Virus record (IMG/VR): IMGVR_UViG_3300049846_003025
Span: 1 to 31,394 of that record
DNA: 31,394 nt
Direction: 5' to 3' (one strand)
DNA from: a virus
Shown here: positions 7,979 through 13,792 of the stretch, in pieces
How positions within the stretch are numbered: the stretch's first letter is position 1
Layout of the letters: each line of letters starts with the position of its first letter
Notes under the pieces: model-generated
What the model saw: the letters and a program-made list of their open reading frames with translations, nothing else
The model's database searches: none
What the model was told of the DNA's origin: nothing
Program-made: the position numbers and the translations under genes

Positions 7979-9481
7979 CTACCTACGGTAAGAACCGATG
8001 GCAGCGGATGGGAGTACCTTCGCCGCCTCTTCTACCCATACCCATGTCACAGCAAACGCCATAACAGTATCGTCATTACCTTGCACAGCTTGACGGGTAC
8101 TAGCCAAGAATTGAGATGCTTCTGATGCCCGTTTTGTCGTGCCGTCGCTAAACTCTGAACAAAACTCCCAATCGGGGGGATAAATCACATCTCCGTTTTC
8201 AATGGCGATCGCCACCCTGTCCGTGTTGACCCGTTTCGATACTGAAGAATGGGAGACTTTTTCAACCCGCAGCCCCGGCATTTTTGTTTGTAGATGCTCA
8301 ATTAAAACGATGCCTCCACTATTCGACTCAATGCCTACCAATTGTGGTCTGTAGGCTTTGATAATCTCGATAATCTTGGCTTCGTAATAGGCGTTGGTTT
8401 TTTTGTTTTCCCGATACTGATGGACAAGTTTATAAGGGTATTGAGTCAAATCAAAAACGAGTGCTGTGTAATAGTCTGCACCGCCAAAACTAGGATCTAT
8501 GCCCATCAAATAACGATGGCGTGGTTGTGGGGATTCCCATTGGGCGATCGCCTGTTTTTTGACGCAATCCATGTCGAACAATGACCCGGATTCCTTGGGA
8601 ATCTCCAGATCATATTCTCGTCCTGTCTGTTCCTTGGTAAGTTTTTCTCGGTTCCGAACTACGTCTAAATAATCAGGAATCAAGCAATACATTGGGTGTG
8701 ATTTCCAATGGAGTAAGACCTTGCACCAGCCAGAATTGTCAATCCAGTAATCAACGCCCGCCCCGTACTCACCCCGACCTTCCCTCACCCTAGCAATCTT
8801 CTCTTCGATATCAATATTTGGTGGGCAATCGCCAACAAAAATCTGCCACCACAGAGTCAACGTCCCACCTTTGGGCATTGTTGAAATCAAAACCCTTTTA
8901 GCGCGATCTCCCAACATACTTTGTGATGGCGTAGACGATGCATACAGGCTTTCGAGATTATGGATAAATCCAGCTTCATCAAAGATTAGGCGATCAACGG
9001 ACGGAACACCACGGGCGGCATTTTCTGTTGGGGGATAAAAATATTGATCACCGCCATTGACCGCTTTTAGCCGTTGTCCCGACTGATACTCCCACTCAAA
9101 ACCCCTGAACTGAGGCATATTCCTTGCCCGGTCAGCTAATTTTGATGACTCCTTTTGCCCAATACTAAAAACGACACCTGTATAGGCTGGATTCTGCAAA
9201 GCCTCATGCATGGCATAACACACAGCCGTCTCTGATGCCCCCAATTGTCGCGTCTTGAACCAACAGTGCTTAGGGTATTTTCCCAGTAGCTCACCCAGCA
9301 AAATCTGATAATCGTACAGCTTGAACGGCACAAATTCAGAACCCGACTTGATCTGGCATTGCGCCGCGAACTCCACAAAGTCCGTCGGAATATCGATCTT
9401 TTGCTCTATGCCCCGTCCAATTGTCGGAAGTTTTGCGATCGCCGGAGCCGCAAACCGTGCCAACGTTCTATTTACTTTCAC
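7979..9481 (-). CDS. terL: Terminase large subunit
   Basis: 500 residues from GTG 9481, with AAGGTTTTCA upstream. The ATPase part has a Walker A-like KTRQLGASET (residues 76-85), Walker B RLIFDEA (164-170) and coupling motif STMPKG (200-205). The RNase H-like nuclease part has MGIDPSFGG (Asp329), GIESN (Glu385) and GNDDTVMA (Asp470/471). It cuts concatemers and pumps DNA through the portal. The first 16 residues (MKVNRTLARFAAPAIA) are encoded by a 48-bp sequence repeated 730 bp upstream. So the natural overlap with the upstream coiled-coil gene has been broken by an insertion, and this N terminus may be an added segment. Confidence 0.93.
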   Translation of the reverse strand: MKVNRTLARFAAPAIAKLPTIGRGIEQKIDIPTDFVEFAAQCQIKSGSEFVPFKLYDYQILLGELLGKYPKHCWFKTRQLGASETAVCYAMHEALQNPAYTGVVFSIGQKESSKLADRARNMPQFRGFEWEYQSGQRLKAVNGGDQYFYPPTENAARGVPSVDRLIFDEAGFIHNLESLYASSTPSQSMLGDRAKRVLISTMPKGGTLTLWWQIFVGDCPPNIDIEEKIARVREGRGEYGAGVDYWIDNSGWCKVLLHWKSHPMYCLIPDYLDVVRNREKLTKEQTGREYDLEIPKESGSLFDMDCVKKQAIAQWESPQPRHRYLMGIDPSFGGADYYTALVFDLTQYPYKLVHQYRENKKTNAYYEAKIIEIIKAYRPQLVGIESNSGGIVLIEHLQTKMPGLRVEKVSHSSVSKRVNTDRVAIAIENGDVIYPPDWEFCSEFSDGTTKRASEASQFLASTRQAVQGNDDTVMAFAVTWVWVEEAAKVLPSAAIGSYRR

Positions 9482-9482
9482 T
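9435..9482. repeat. 48-bp direct repeat, copy A (terminase 5' end)
   Basis: It begins with a HIP1 octamer GCGATCGC and ends with TTTACTTTCACT, covering the first 16 terminase codons on the minus strand. Copy B at 10165-10212 differs at two positions (9449 C/A and 9464 C/T), so 46 of 48 bases match. The similarity stops sharply on both sides. The two copies bracket 682 bp of plus-strand genes. Confidence 0.93.
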
Positions 9483-9539
9483 GAAAACCTTATATACCAA
9501 CACTTCTAGGATAGCAGCAAAAAACTTTTAACTAAATGA

Positions 9540-9568
9540 TTGACATCCCTATACGGGTTTGTTATATT
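9540..9568 (+). promoter_or_regulatory. Consensus-like sigma-70 promoter
   Basis: TTGACA at 9540-9545 and TATATT at 9563-9568 are separated by exactly 17 bp. The 67-residue plus-strand gene starts 36 bp after the -10 box, with GAGG at 9592-9595 as its ribosome binding site. This is the best promoter match I saw in the window. It points away from the terminase, so the cassette probably has independent expression, perhaps also in the lysogen. Confidence 0.75.
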
Positions 9569-9603
9569 AAATACATACCACACAAGACAAGCGAGGCAAA
9601 CAG

Positions 9604-9807
9604 ATGACTACTCAAGAAAAAGAAATCAACTTCAACACGGGTATTGTTACAAAAGCCGGAAAATGGGTAGAAAATTCACTTACAGGGGAAGTCCTATCTG
9701 CTTACTACGTTATTGACGAAAGCACGAGATTCAAAACTGACATCGCCTTGCGCGGATTTGACTTTGATTCTTACAGCCTAATTGGTAAGTTATTAGCCAA
9801 CTCTTAA
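9604..9807 (+). CDS. Cassette protein 1, unknown, 67 residues
   Basis: MTTQEKEINFNTGIVTKAGK starts at ATG 9604 with GAGG eight bases upstream and a strong promoter before that. The rest (NSLTGEVLSAYYVIDESTRF, then ALRGFDFDSYSLIGKLLANS) looks like a small compact soluble protein without membrane segments or cysteines. I recognise no family. It lies inside the insertion bounded by the terminase-start repeats and runs against all virion genes. Possible roles are a moron product, an antitoxin-like or an immunity protein; nothing in the sequence decides among these. Confidence 0.7.
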   Translation: MTTQEKEINFNTGIVTKAGKWVENSLTGEVLSAYYVIDESTRFKTDIALRGFDFDSYSLIGKLLANS

Positions 9808-9861
9808 CTCTTCTTTTTTTTACAATTAAAATTGTCTATACTCATGACCAAAGGAGCCACT

Positions 9862-10056
9862 ATGAAGTTAAGAATTTCACCGGAAGAAGCAATCGTTTTG
9901 AGTCAGTTTATTGATTCACTTCGGGAGCAAAATCTCTCAACTAGACAAAAAGAAGAAAAATTAATTGAATACCTAAATACTCACTTTTCTAAGTGTGGCA
10001 CTGTCGCTGAAGGCGACTTTTTCATTATTAACAACGAAAATCTTTTAATTGACTGA
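9862..10056 (+). CDS. Cassette protein 2, unknown, 64 residues
   Basis: ATG 9862 is chosen because AAGGAG at 9851-9856 lies five bases upstream; in-frame starts at 9832 and 9844 lack this. The product starts MKLRISPEEAIVLSQFIDSL and continues with a charged helix (LREQNLSTRQKEEKLIEYLN), then GTVAEGDFFIINNENLLID. It looks mainly helical and soluble. It follows cassette protein 1 by 54 bp and is probably on the same transcript. Its 3' end overlaps, in antisense, the chimeric frame 9981-10211. No family recognised. Confidence 0.65.
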   Translation: MKLRISPEEAIVLSQFIDSLREQNLSTRQKEEKLIEYLNTHFSKCGTVAEGDFFIINNENLLID

Positions 10057-10211
10057 CTGGCATTCTCTTGTAGGTCTGTTACTCGGATTACTTGTTCCGG
10101 GGTTAGATTTCCGCCTTTGATTAGTTTGTTTACCTCTGCATAAATCAATAGTGAGCTTTCAAAGGCGATCGCCGGAGCAGCAAACCGTGCCAATGTTCTA
10201 TTTACTTTCAC
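9981..10211 (-). pseudogene. Chimeric frame carrying a second terminase start
   Basis: The 76-codon frame starts with the same GTG and 16 residues as the large terminase (MKVNRTLARFAAPAIA). It then continues FESSLLIYAEVNKLIKGGNL and TPEQVIRVTDLQE, unlike any part of the terminase, before ending inside the antisense of cassette protein 2. The GTG overlaps the end of the coiled-coil gene by 14 bp, the arrangement expected of the original gene junction. It may be the decapitated start of the old terminase, fused to insert DNA, or a small real protein. I favour a relic, but the helical middle part is protein-like. Confidence 0.45.
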
Positions 10212-10212
10212 T
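10165..10212. repeat. 48-bp direct repeat, copy B
   Basis: This copy matches 9435-9482 in 46 of 48 bases and also begins exactly at a HIP1 octamer. It retains the overlap with the upstream coiled-coil gene (whose stop TAG is at 10198-10200), so it probably marks the ancestral position of the terminase start. Copy A would then be the part moved or duplicated by the insertion. Confidence 0.93.
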
Positions 10213-10599
10213 TACTTTAGGATCTTTAAATTCAGTCTGTTCGTATTCAGAAACAAGATCTATCACTCTCGTTTTCCTAAGTTTTTTGTTTAAGCAATCT
10301 CGCATACTGTCGTTATCTAGCTCTATCAAATGAACATGTCTCTCGATCGCCTTATTCAAAGACTCTACTCTTCTAAGCTGTTCTCTCAAGCCTTTATTTT
10401 GCTCCTCTAACTCAACAATCCTTTTTCTTGTTTCCCAAGATGCCGCATTTTGCTCCTCTAATTCACAAATAGCATCACAAACATCTCTAATGAACGCCAA
10501 ATAAAAACAGACATTGATTTCATTTAGATTTTTCCCCTGTGGCTGCTTTTTAATCTGTTCATCAGTCCACAAAACAAGTCGAAGTAATATTTCATTCAT
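10198..10599 (-). CDS. Coiled-coil protein between the terminase genes
   Basis: 133 residues, MNEILLRLVLWTDEQIKKQ at the start, then a predicted coiled coil from about residue 45 to 105 (KRIVELEEQNKGLREQLRRV). It overlaps the small terminase gene by 8 bp at its start and the duplicated terminase start by 14 bp at its end, so these were one translationally coupled operon. The role is unknown. An accessory packaging protein is plausible from position, but a regulator is not excluded. The ELEEQNAASWETRKR / ELEEQNKGLREQLRR pair looks like a short internal repeat. Confidence 0.7.
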   Translation of the reverse strand: MNEILLRLVLWTDEQIKKQPQGKNLNEINVCFYLAFIRDVCDAICELEEQNAASWETRKRIVELEEQNKGLREQLRRVESLNKAIERHVHLIELDNDSMRDCLNKKLRKTRVIDLVSEYEQTEFKDPKVSESK

Positions 10600-11104
10600 T
10601 TTTGCAGTTCATCTCTTCTAGAAGTTGAGTCACCCCCAACGCCGTCCCCTCAGTTGACTGTGAAGTTTCGGCAAGACGACTTACTAATCCTAGACCCCTG
10701 AACGCTTGATCAAGGGTCATTTTTGCTTTTGGATCTTCCTTGACTGCCAACGATGCTTCATTTACCAACAGTACGACAACCTCAAAAATGGCAGATCCGA
10801 GACGCTTGTTTCGGTCACGGTAAGCCTCTACGTCCTTTTCCCACTTGTCCCGTTTCGTTTTCTCCAAATACTCTAGTCGTCGCCGCTCTTCTTCGGCATC
10901 CCATTCCCGTATCCGTTCTGTCCAGTTAAATTTCCATGCCCATTGGTCTAACGTCTTTCTGTTATTTGTAGGAACCTCTTCGTCTCTCTCGCATTCTACG
11001 TATCTCTCTAAAAGGGCTTTGATCGTTCGACTTGTCCCCATGTCCCGAAAATCCTGAAACGCTTGCCATGCGCGGTCTGTCTCATTTGGGAGGCGATCGC
11101 CCAT
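10592..11104 (-). CDS. terS: Terminase small subunit candidate
   Basis: 170 residues with AGGAGAAAGTT before ATG 11104. Residues about 40-70 read TLDQWAWKFNWTERIREWDA, a W-rich motif common in small terminase or HTH-like proteins next to large terminases, where it follows the DNA-binding helices. A charged helix follows (EERRRLEYLEKTKRDKWEKD), then a C-terminal oligomerisation-like region. Small terminase recognises the packaging site and loads the large subunit. It lies first in the virion operon. The family is divergent, so the assignment rests on this motif plus position. Confidence 0.68.
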   Translation of the reverse strand: MGDRLPNETDRAWQAFQDFRDMGTSRTIKALLERYVECERDEEVPTNNRKTLDQWAWKFNWTERIREWDAEEERRRLEYLEKTKRDKWEKDVEAYRDRNKRLGSAIFEVVVLLVNEASLAVKEDPKAKMTLDQAFRGLGLVSRLAETSQSTEGTALGVTQLLEEMNCKNE

Positions 11105-11432
11105 AACTTTCTCCTAAATCTCTAAAACGCAACAATAACAATGATTCTAGTCTATCTATAGAGAAAAAAGGAAATTTCCCTCTAAAATTGACTTGGCAAC
11201 TCATCAAGGATTAAACCAAAAGATGCTGAGAGTATATCTAAGCCCGAATAGTTTGTATTTATCGGAGTCCTCCTCTCACCCAACAATAGGGGAATTAATG
11301 TCGGAAGGAAAATTAGTCGCAACATTTACCAACCCACCGCGTATCGCACGAATCCAATCAACAATTTTTCACCTGCTTTTCCCTGCCAAGCACCCGCCAT
11401 CCCGACAAATCAATAATTGCTGCGATAACAAC
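11105..11432. other. 328-bp stretch without a convincing gene
   Basis: This holds the leader of the small terminase gene (on the minus strand a Shine-Dalgarno AGGAGA and AT-rich TATAGAT and TAGAAT blocks that could be a -10). It also has a plus-strand open frame from TTG 11193 to 11450, whose translation is low in protein-like character and has no ribosome binding site. A plus-strand terminator lies 15 bp beyond that frame, so a short plus transcript is possible. Confidence 0.4.
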
Positions 11433-11861
11433 TCAGGGATAGATCTCTGATGAACCTGAAAACCCCTGCTCAATGGCAGGTTTTTTTGTGCCTTGGGGTT
11501 GAGATTGCTGTGGCGTTGGCGATGGTTGGCGATGAGTCAAAAGCCAAGTTAGTACACCAATGCACACCCAAGGAATAAACGTCTGAAGCCACCCAAAGAT
11601 CAATGCATACCCATGTTCCGACAATTTATCAGAGCGTTGCTGATATTCCGAGACGAACCGACTGGCATCACGGGCTTCCATCCGCAAATCGTCAATCTGC
11701 GACTGCATCTCGGCTATCTTCCTTTCCAATTCCGACACATTACCAGCTAGGTAGCTGAAACGCTCTTCAAGCCGTGCCAAATCCTTGCCGTGCTGATCCA
11801 CGGTAGTCGCCATGTATCGGGCGATCGCCTTCGTTTCGTTGTCCCGGTCTGAACTGAACAT
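11433..11861 (-). CDS. Coiled-coil protein with C-terminal membrane anchor
   Basis: 142 residues if started at ATG 11861 (MFSSDRDNETKAIARYM); an earlier in-frame start at 11915 adds 18 unlikely residues. A predicted coiled coil spans about residues 25-75 (ARLEERFSYLAGNVSELERK), followed by one membrane segment (FGWLQTFIPWVCIGVLTWLL) and a Pro/Gln-rich tail. A similar plan occurs in the protein at 14602-14979. Roles such as lysis accessory or membrane tether are possible; nothing proves either. The start region overlaps another frame for 95 bp (see 11767-11961), and the coding signal seems to change frame there. Confidence 0.6.
   Translation of the reverse strand: MFSSDRDNETKAIARYMATTVDQHGKDLARLEERFSYLAGNVSELERKIAEMQSQIDDLRMEARDASRFVSEYQQRSDKLSEHGYALIFGWLQTFIPWVCIGVLTWLLTHRQPSPTPQQSQPQGTKKPAIEQGFSGSSEIYP
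11465..11487 (+). terminator. Plus-strand terminator inside the end of a minus-strand gene
   Basis: CCTGC / GCAGG with loop TCAATG is followed by seven T. It lies within the last 20 codons of the minus-strand coiled-coil membrane gene, so it only makes sense for plus-strand RNA arriving from 11105-11450. It may end a small or antisense RNA. Confidence 0.55.
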
Positions 11862-11961
11862 CAGAAGTTTTCCATTCCCCAAAGAAACTTGCGGGATCAA
11901 AGTTATCGGAGTCAATATGCTCCAGAATTTGTTTGGTCGTAAACGCTTTGCGGTCGTCCAT
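11767..11961 (-). CDS. Overlapping upstream frame of the coiled-coil membrane gene
   Basis: The frame starts at ATG 11961 with MDDRKAFTTKQILEHIDSDN and FDPASFFGEWKTSD, which look like real protein. After about residue 35 it becomes Gly/Arg-rich and unlike protein, just where the +1 frame (SSDRDNETKAIARY) becomes convincing. Either the two are one gene with a +1 frameshift near 11855-11865, or a short protein is translated with a coupled start at 11861. I cannot separate these. Confidence 0.45.
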   Translation of the reverse strand: MDDRKAFTTKQILEHIDSDNFDPASFFGEWKTSDVQFRPGQRNEGDRPIHGDYRGSARQGFGTA

Positions 11962-12079
11962 TGGTAATGCCCACTCTACTATTTAATCCTAATCTGGGAG
12001 ATTAATGCTCTCAGTGAATTTACGCACCAAGAATCAAAACTTTGATCTCCGTATTGCTGATAGAAGTAGACGCTCATGC

Positions 12080-12095
12080 TGTGATCTGAGTCACA
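12080..12095. promoter_or_regulatory. CRP-type operator TGTGATCTGAGTCACA
   Basis: A perfect TGTGA-N6-TCACA palindrome, the recognition sequence of the cAMP receptor protein in E. coli and of SYCRP1-type proteins in cyanobacteria. It lies in the 281-bp gap between the leftward coiled-coil membrane gene and the rightward dCTP deaminase-like gene, 148 bp from the latter's start. AT-rich DNA (TTTATTTTATGCT) follows it and could contain a -10 box. This suggests that host cAMP influences at least one of the two flanking transcripts. Confidence 0.6.
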
Positions 12096-12218
12096 ACCCC
12101 TAGATTTATTTTATGCTTGTCTAGGAAAATTGTGTTTTTGTTTGCGTTTAAAAAACGAAAAGCGGAGTGAACAATCCCAGTGGTAAGATAAATTCATTCT
12201 CTCAACTAGACCCTTTTG

Positions 12219-12240
12219 TCCCCGCAATGGGGATTTTTTT
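12219..12240 (+). terminator. Terminator-like hairpin directly before the deaminase start
   Basis: TCCCC / GGGGA with loop GCAAT is followed by seven T, and the ATG comes two bases later at 12243. The only Shine-Dalgarno-like bases (GGGGA) are in the hairpin arm. It may be an attenuator, a translational switch that hides the ribosome site, or the end of an upstream transcript. Confidence 0.6.
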
Positions 12241-12242
12241 GT

Positions 12243-12812
12243 ATGATCCTGAACGATGTACAGACACAGCAACGGGCAATGATTTTGCCCTATGAACAAA
12301 GATTGCAAAATGGAGAAAGCTACGACCTAACTCTTGGTAAAACCATCAAAATCCGGCAGTTAATGCCGTGGTGGAAAATCGAGTCATGGGACATCTTCAC
12401 CCAACCCGACGGTTCAAAGTTTATAGCTAGAAAGGCTTCTTGGGAAACCATTGATATCGGCGGTACATCCCAATCAAAGCCATATTGGGTTAAGCCCGGT
12501 ATGCCATTCCTTGCCTGTAGCGAGCAATGGCTAAAGATGCCGAATGATCTAGTCGGAATTGGGTTTTTAAAATCCAGTCGGGCAAGAGAATTACTGGAAC
12601 ATCTACAAGCCGTTTTTGTTGATGCCACATTTGAAGGTGTCCTGACCTTTGAGTTTGTGAATATGGACGTTCAGCCCAAACCCATCTGGCAAGGTCAGCG
12701 AGTCATGCAGTTAGCGTTTGCAAAGACAACCCCGGCGATCGCTCCCTATAAGGAAAAAGGACACTACATGCTTGACGGTGACACTCAGGAATCAAAGGGG
12801 TATTTTGCATGA
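12243..12812 (+). CDS. dcd: dCTP deaminase / dUTPase-family protein
   Basis: 189 residues. The start MILNDVQ matches the MILSD opening of dCTP deaminases and fixes the ATG at 12243. Further family marks are SYDLTLG (about residue 28), LKSSRAREL (RSS-type motif), DATFEGVLTFEFVN (equivalent of the VDPGW.G..TLE.N block with the catalytic Glu) and QGQRVMQLAF. These trimeric enzymes make dUMP or dUTP from dCTP, or hydrolyse dUTP. Here it would tune the dNTP pool during phage replication. Lys replaces the usual Arg before SS. It overlaps the next gene by 4 bp (ATGA). Confidence 0.8.
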   Translation: MILNDVQTQQRAMILPYEQRLQNGESYDLTLGKTIKIRQLMPWWKIESWDIFTQPDGSKFIARKASWETIDIGGTSQSKPYWVKPGMPFLACSEQWLKMPNDLVGIGFLKSSRARELLEHLQAVFVDATFEGVLTFEFVNMDVQPKPIWQGQRVMQLAFAKTTPAIAPYKEKGHYMLDGDTQESKGYFA

Positions 12813-13117
12813 TTGAGCAGTATTTTTCTTTCGATACTGAGATCAACGATCAGGGGGGTGTTCAGTCGGAAAGCAAAACGGCATTTCACTTGATTCCGGC
12901 GATCACCCTATTCAAAGTCGCTGAGATTATGCACGTCGGAACAACAAAATATGGTGAAGATAACTGGCGTAAAATTCCGATCCGCGTTCACCTCGGTCGC
13001 GCCATTCAGCACATTTACGCATACCTTTTGAATGACCGCACCGAGGATCATTTGTCCCATGCATTGTGTCGGTTGTTTTTTGCTGCTGAGTTACACTACG
13101 GATCGAAGCCAGATTAA
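12809..13117 (+). CDS. dATP/dGTP diphosphohydrolase-like protein (DUF5664 type)
   Basis: 102 residues. The core FHLIPAITLFKVAEIMHVGT, TKYGEDNWRKIP and DHLSHALCRLFFAAEL follows the pattern of the phage N-terminal domain family DUF5664 (L.P...L...A.....G..KYG..NW, then H..HA..N..FL). Members are associated with dATP/dGTP diphosphohydrolases of phages that alter nucleotide pools. The overlap ATGA with the deaminase gene indicates coupled translation and a joint role in nucleotide supply. Only the single domain is present, so activity is not certain. A terminator follows 23 bp later. Confidence 0.68.
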   Translation: MIEQYFSFDTEINDQGGVQSESKTAFHLIPAITLFKVAEIMHVGTTKYGEDNWRKIPIRVHLGRAIQHIYAYLLNDRTEDHLSHALCRLFFAAELHYGSKPD

Positions 13118-13140
13118 AATGACTTTAACTTGAGACAAGG

Positions 13141-13175
13141 AACCGCAGGCTTGATGGATTGCTTGCGGTTTTTTC
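13141..13175 (+). terminator. Terminator of the nucleotide-metabolism pair
   Basis: AACCGCA at 13141-13147 pairs with TGCGGTT at 13164-13170, and a run of T follows to 13174. It ends the rightward deaminase transcript and lies just beyond the convergent minus-strand gene ending at 13182. Confidence 0.75.
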
Positions 13176-13181
13176 GTTGTT

Positions 13182-13472
13182 TTATTCATCAATACGCCCT
13201 TCGTCTCGAAGATGTTTTAGATACCGCGATTCATCGCAAAACAAAGAATAAATAGAATGAATTGTCCATCCCTCGTTCGAGGCATAACAGTCGATCACTT
13301 CGTGCGCAAGGTTTGCAGACCGAAGCATTTCCCAAGGCGATCGCCACGTTTGTGCCTCCATTTCCTCAGTTAACGCTTCCCAGAAATCTTCGCCGCCTCG
13401 AAAAAAAGAAAGCCACTCACTCAGTATCCTGAAAAAACCATAAAACCCAATCAGCCTTCTTTCTACGGTCAT
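13182..13472 (-). CDS. Hypothetical protein, 96 residues
   Basis: Start chosen at ATG 13472 because GAGAGG lies seven bases upstream; two earlier in-frame starts (13487, 13478) are closer to or before that site. The sequence starts MTVERRLIGFYGFFRILSEW and continues FWEALTEEMEAQTWRSPWEM and NLAHEVIDCYASNEGW. It is rich in aromatic residues and Glu, probably helical and soluble. I recognise no family. It is followed upstream by a second short minus-strand gene (13503-13730), and the two probably share a transcript. Confidence 0.6.
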   Translation of the reverse strand: MTVERRLIGFYGFFRILSEWLSFFRGGEDFWEALTEEMEAQTWRSPWEMLRSANLAHEVIDCYASNEGWTIHSIYSLFCDESRYLKHLRDEGRIDE

Positions 13473-13502
13473 CTTCATCCCTCTCAAGGTTACACAATTA
13501 TT

Positions 13503-13730
13503 TTACAGTCCCCACCCCTGCTTAACTTGCTCCTTGGCAAAATTCTCCATTCTCATCGCCTGCTCTAAGACTTGCAACGTCAATTCTATTTGGGGCATGA
13601 AGTCTTGGGAGTTGACCGGGCGACCTTCGATCCCAGCTCCGGCGATCGCGTTATTGGTAATTTCGATCAGCTTATCCCGGTGGATGCGTAAAGTTAGTTG
13701 CTGTTCAATCGTTAGCTTTGGTGTTTCCAT
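13503..13730 (-). CDS. Hypothetical protein, 75 residues
   Basis: The frame from ATG 13730 gives METPKLTIEQQLTLRIHRDK, then LIEITNNAIAGAGIEGRPVN and QIELTLQVLEQAMRMENFAK. It is predominantly helical, with no membrane segment. An extension to 13781 would start with an unlikely hydrophobic segment, so the internal ATG is preferred. It diverges from the membrane protein at 13793 across 62 bp. No family is recognised. Confidence 0.6.
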   Translation of the reverse strand: METPKLTIEQQLTLRIHRDKLIEITNNAIAGAGIEGRPVNSQDFMPQIELTLQVLEQAMRMENFAKEQVKQGWGL

Positions 13731-13792
13731 GTGTTTTCCCTTTTTCGCAATTATATCCACAGCGTAAAATAAAGAAAACATGAAGTCTGATT

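Noticed and set aside
11193-11450. Plus-strand 85-codon frame
   Set aside because: It starts with TTG, has no ribosome binding site and its translation is not protein-like. It is kept only as part of a possible small-RNA region because of the terminator that follows.
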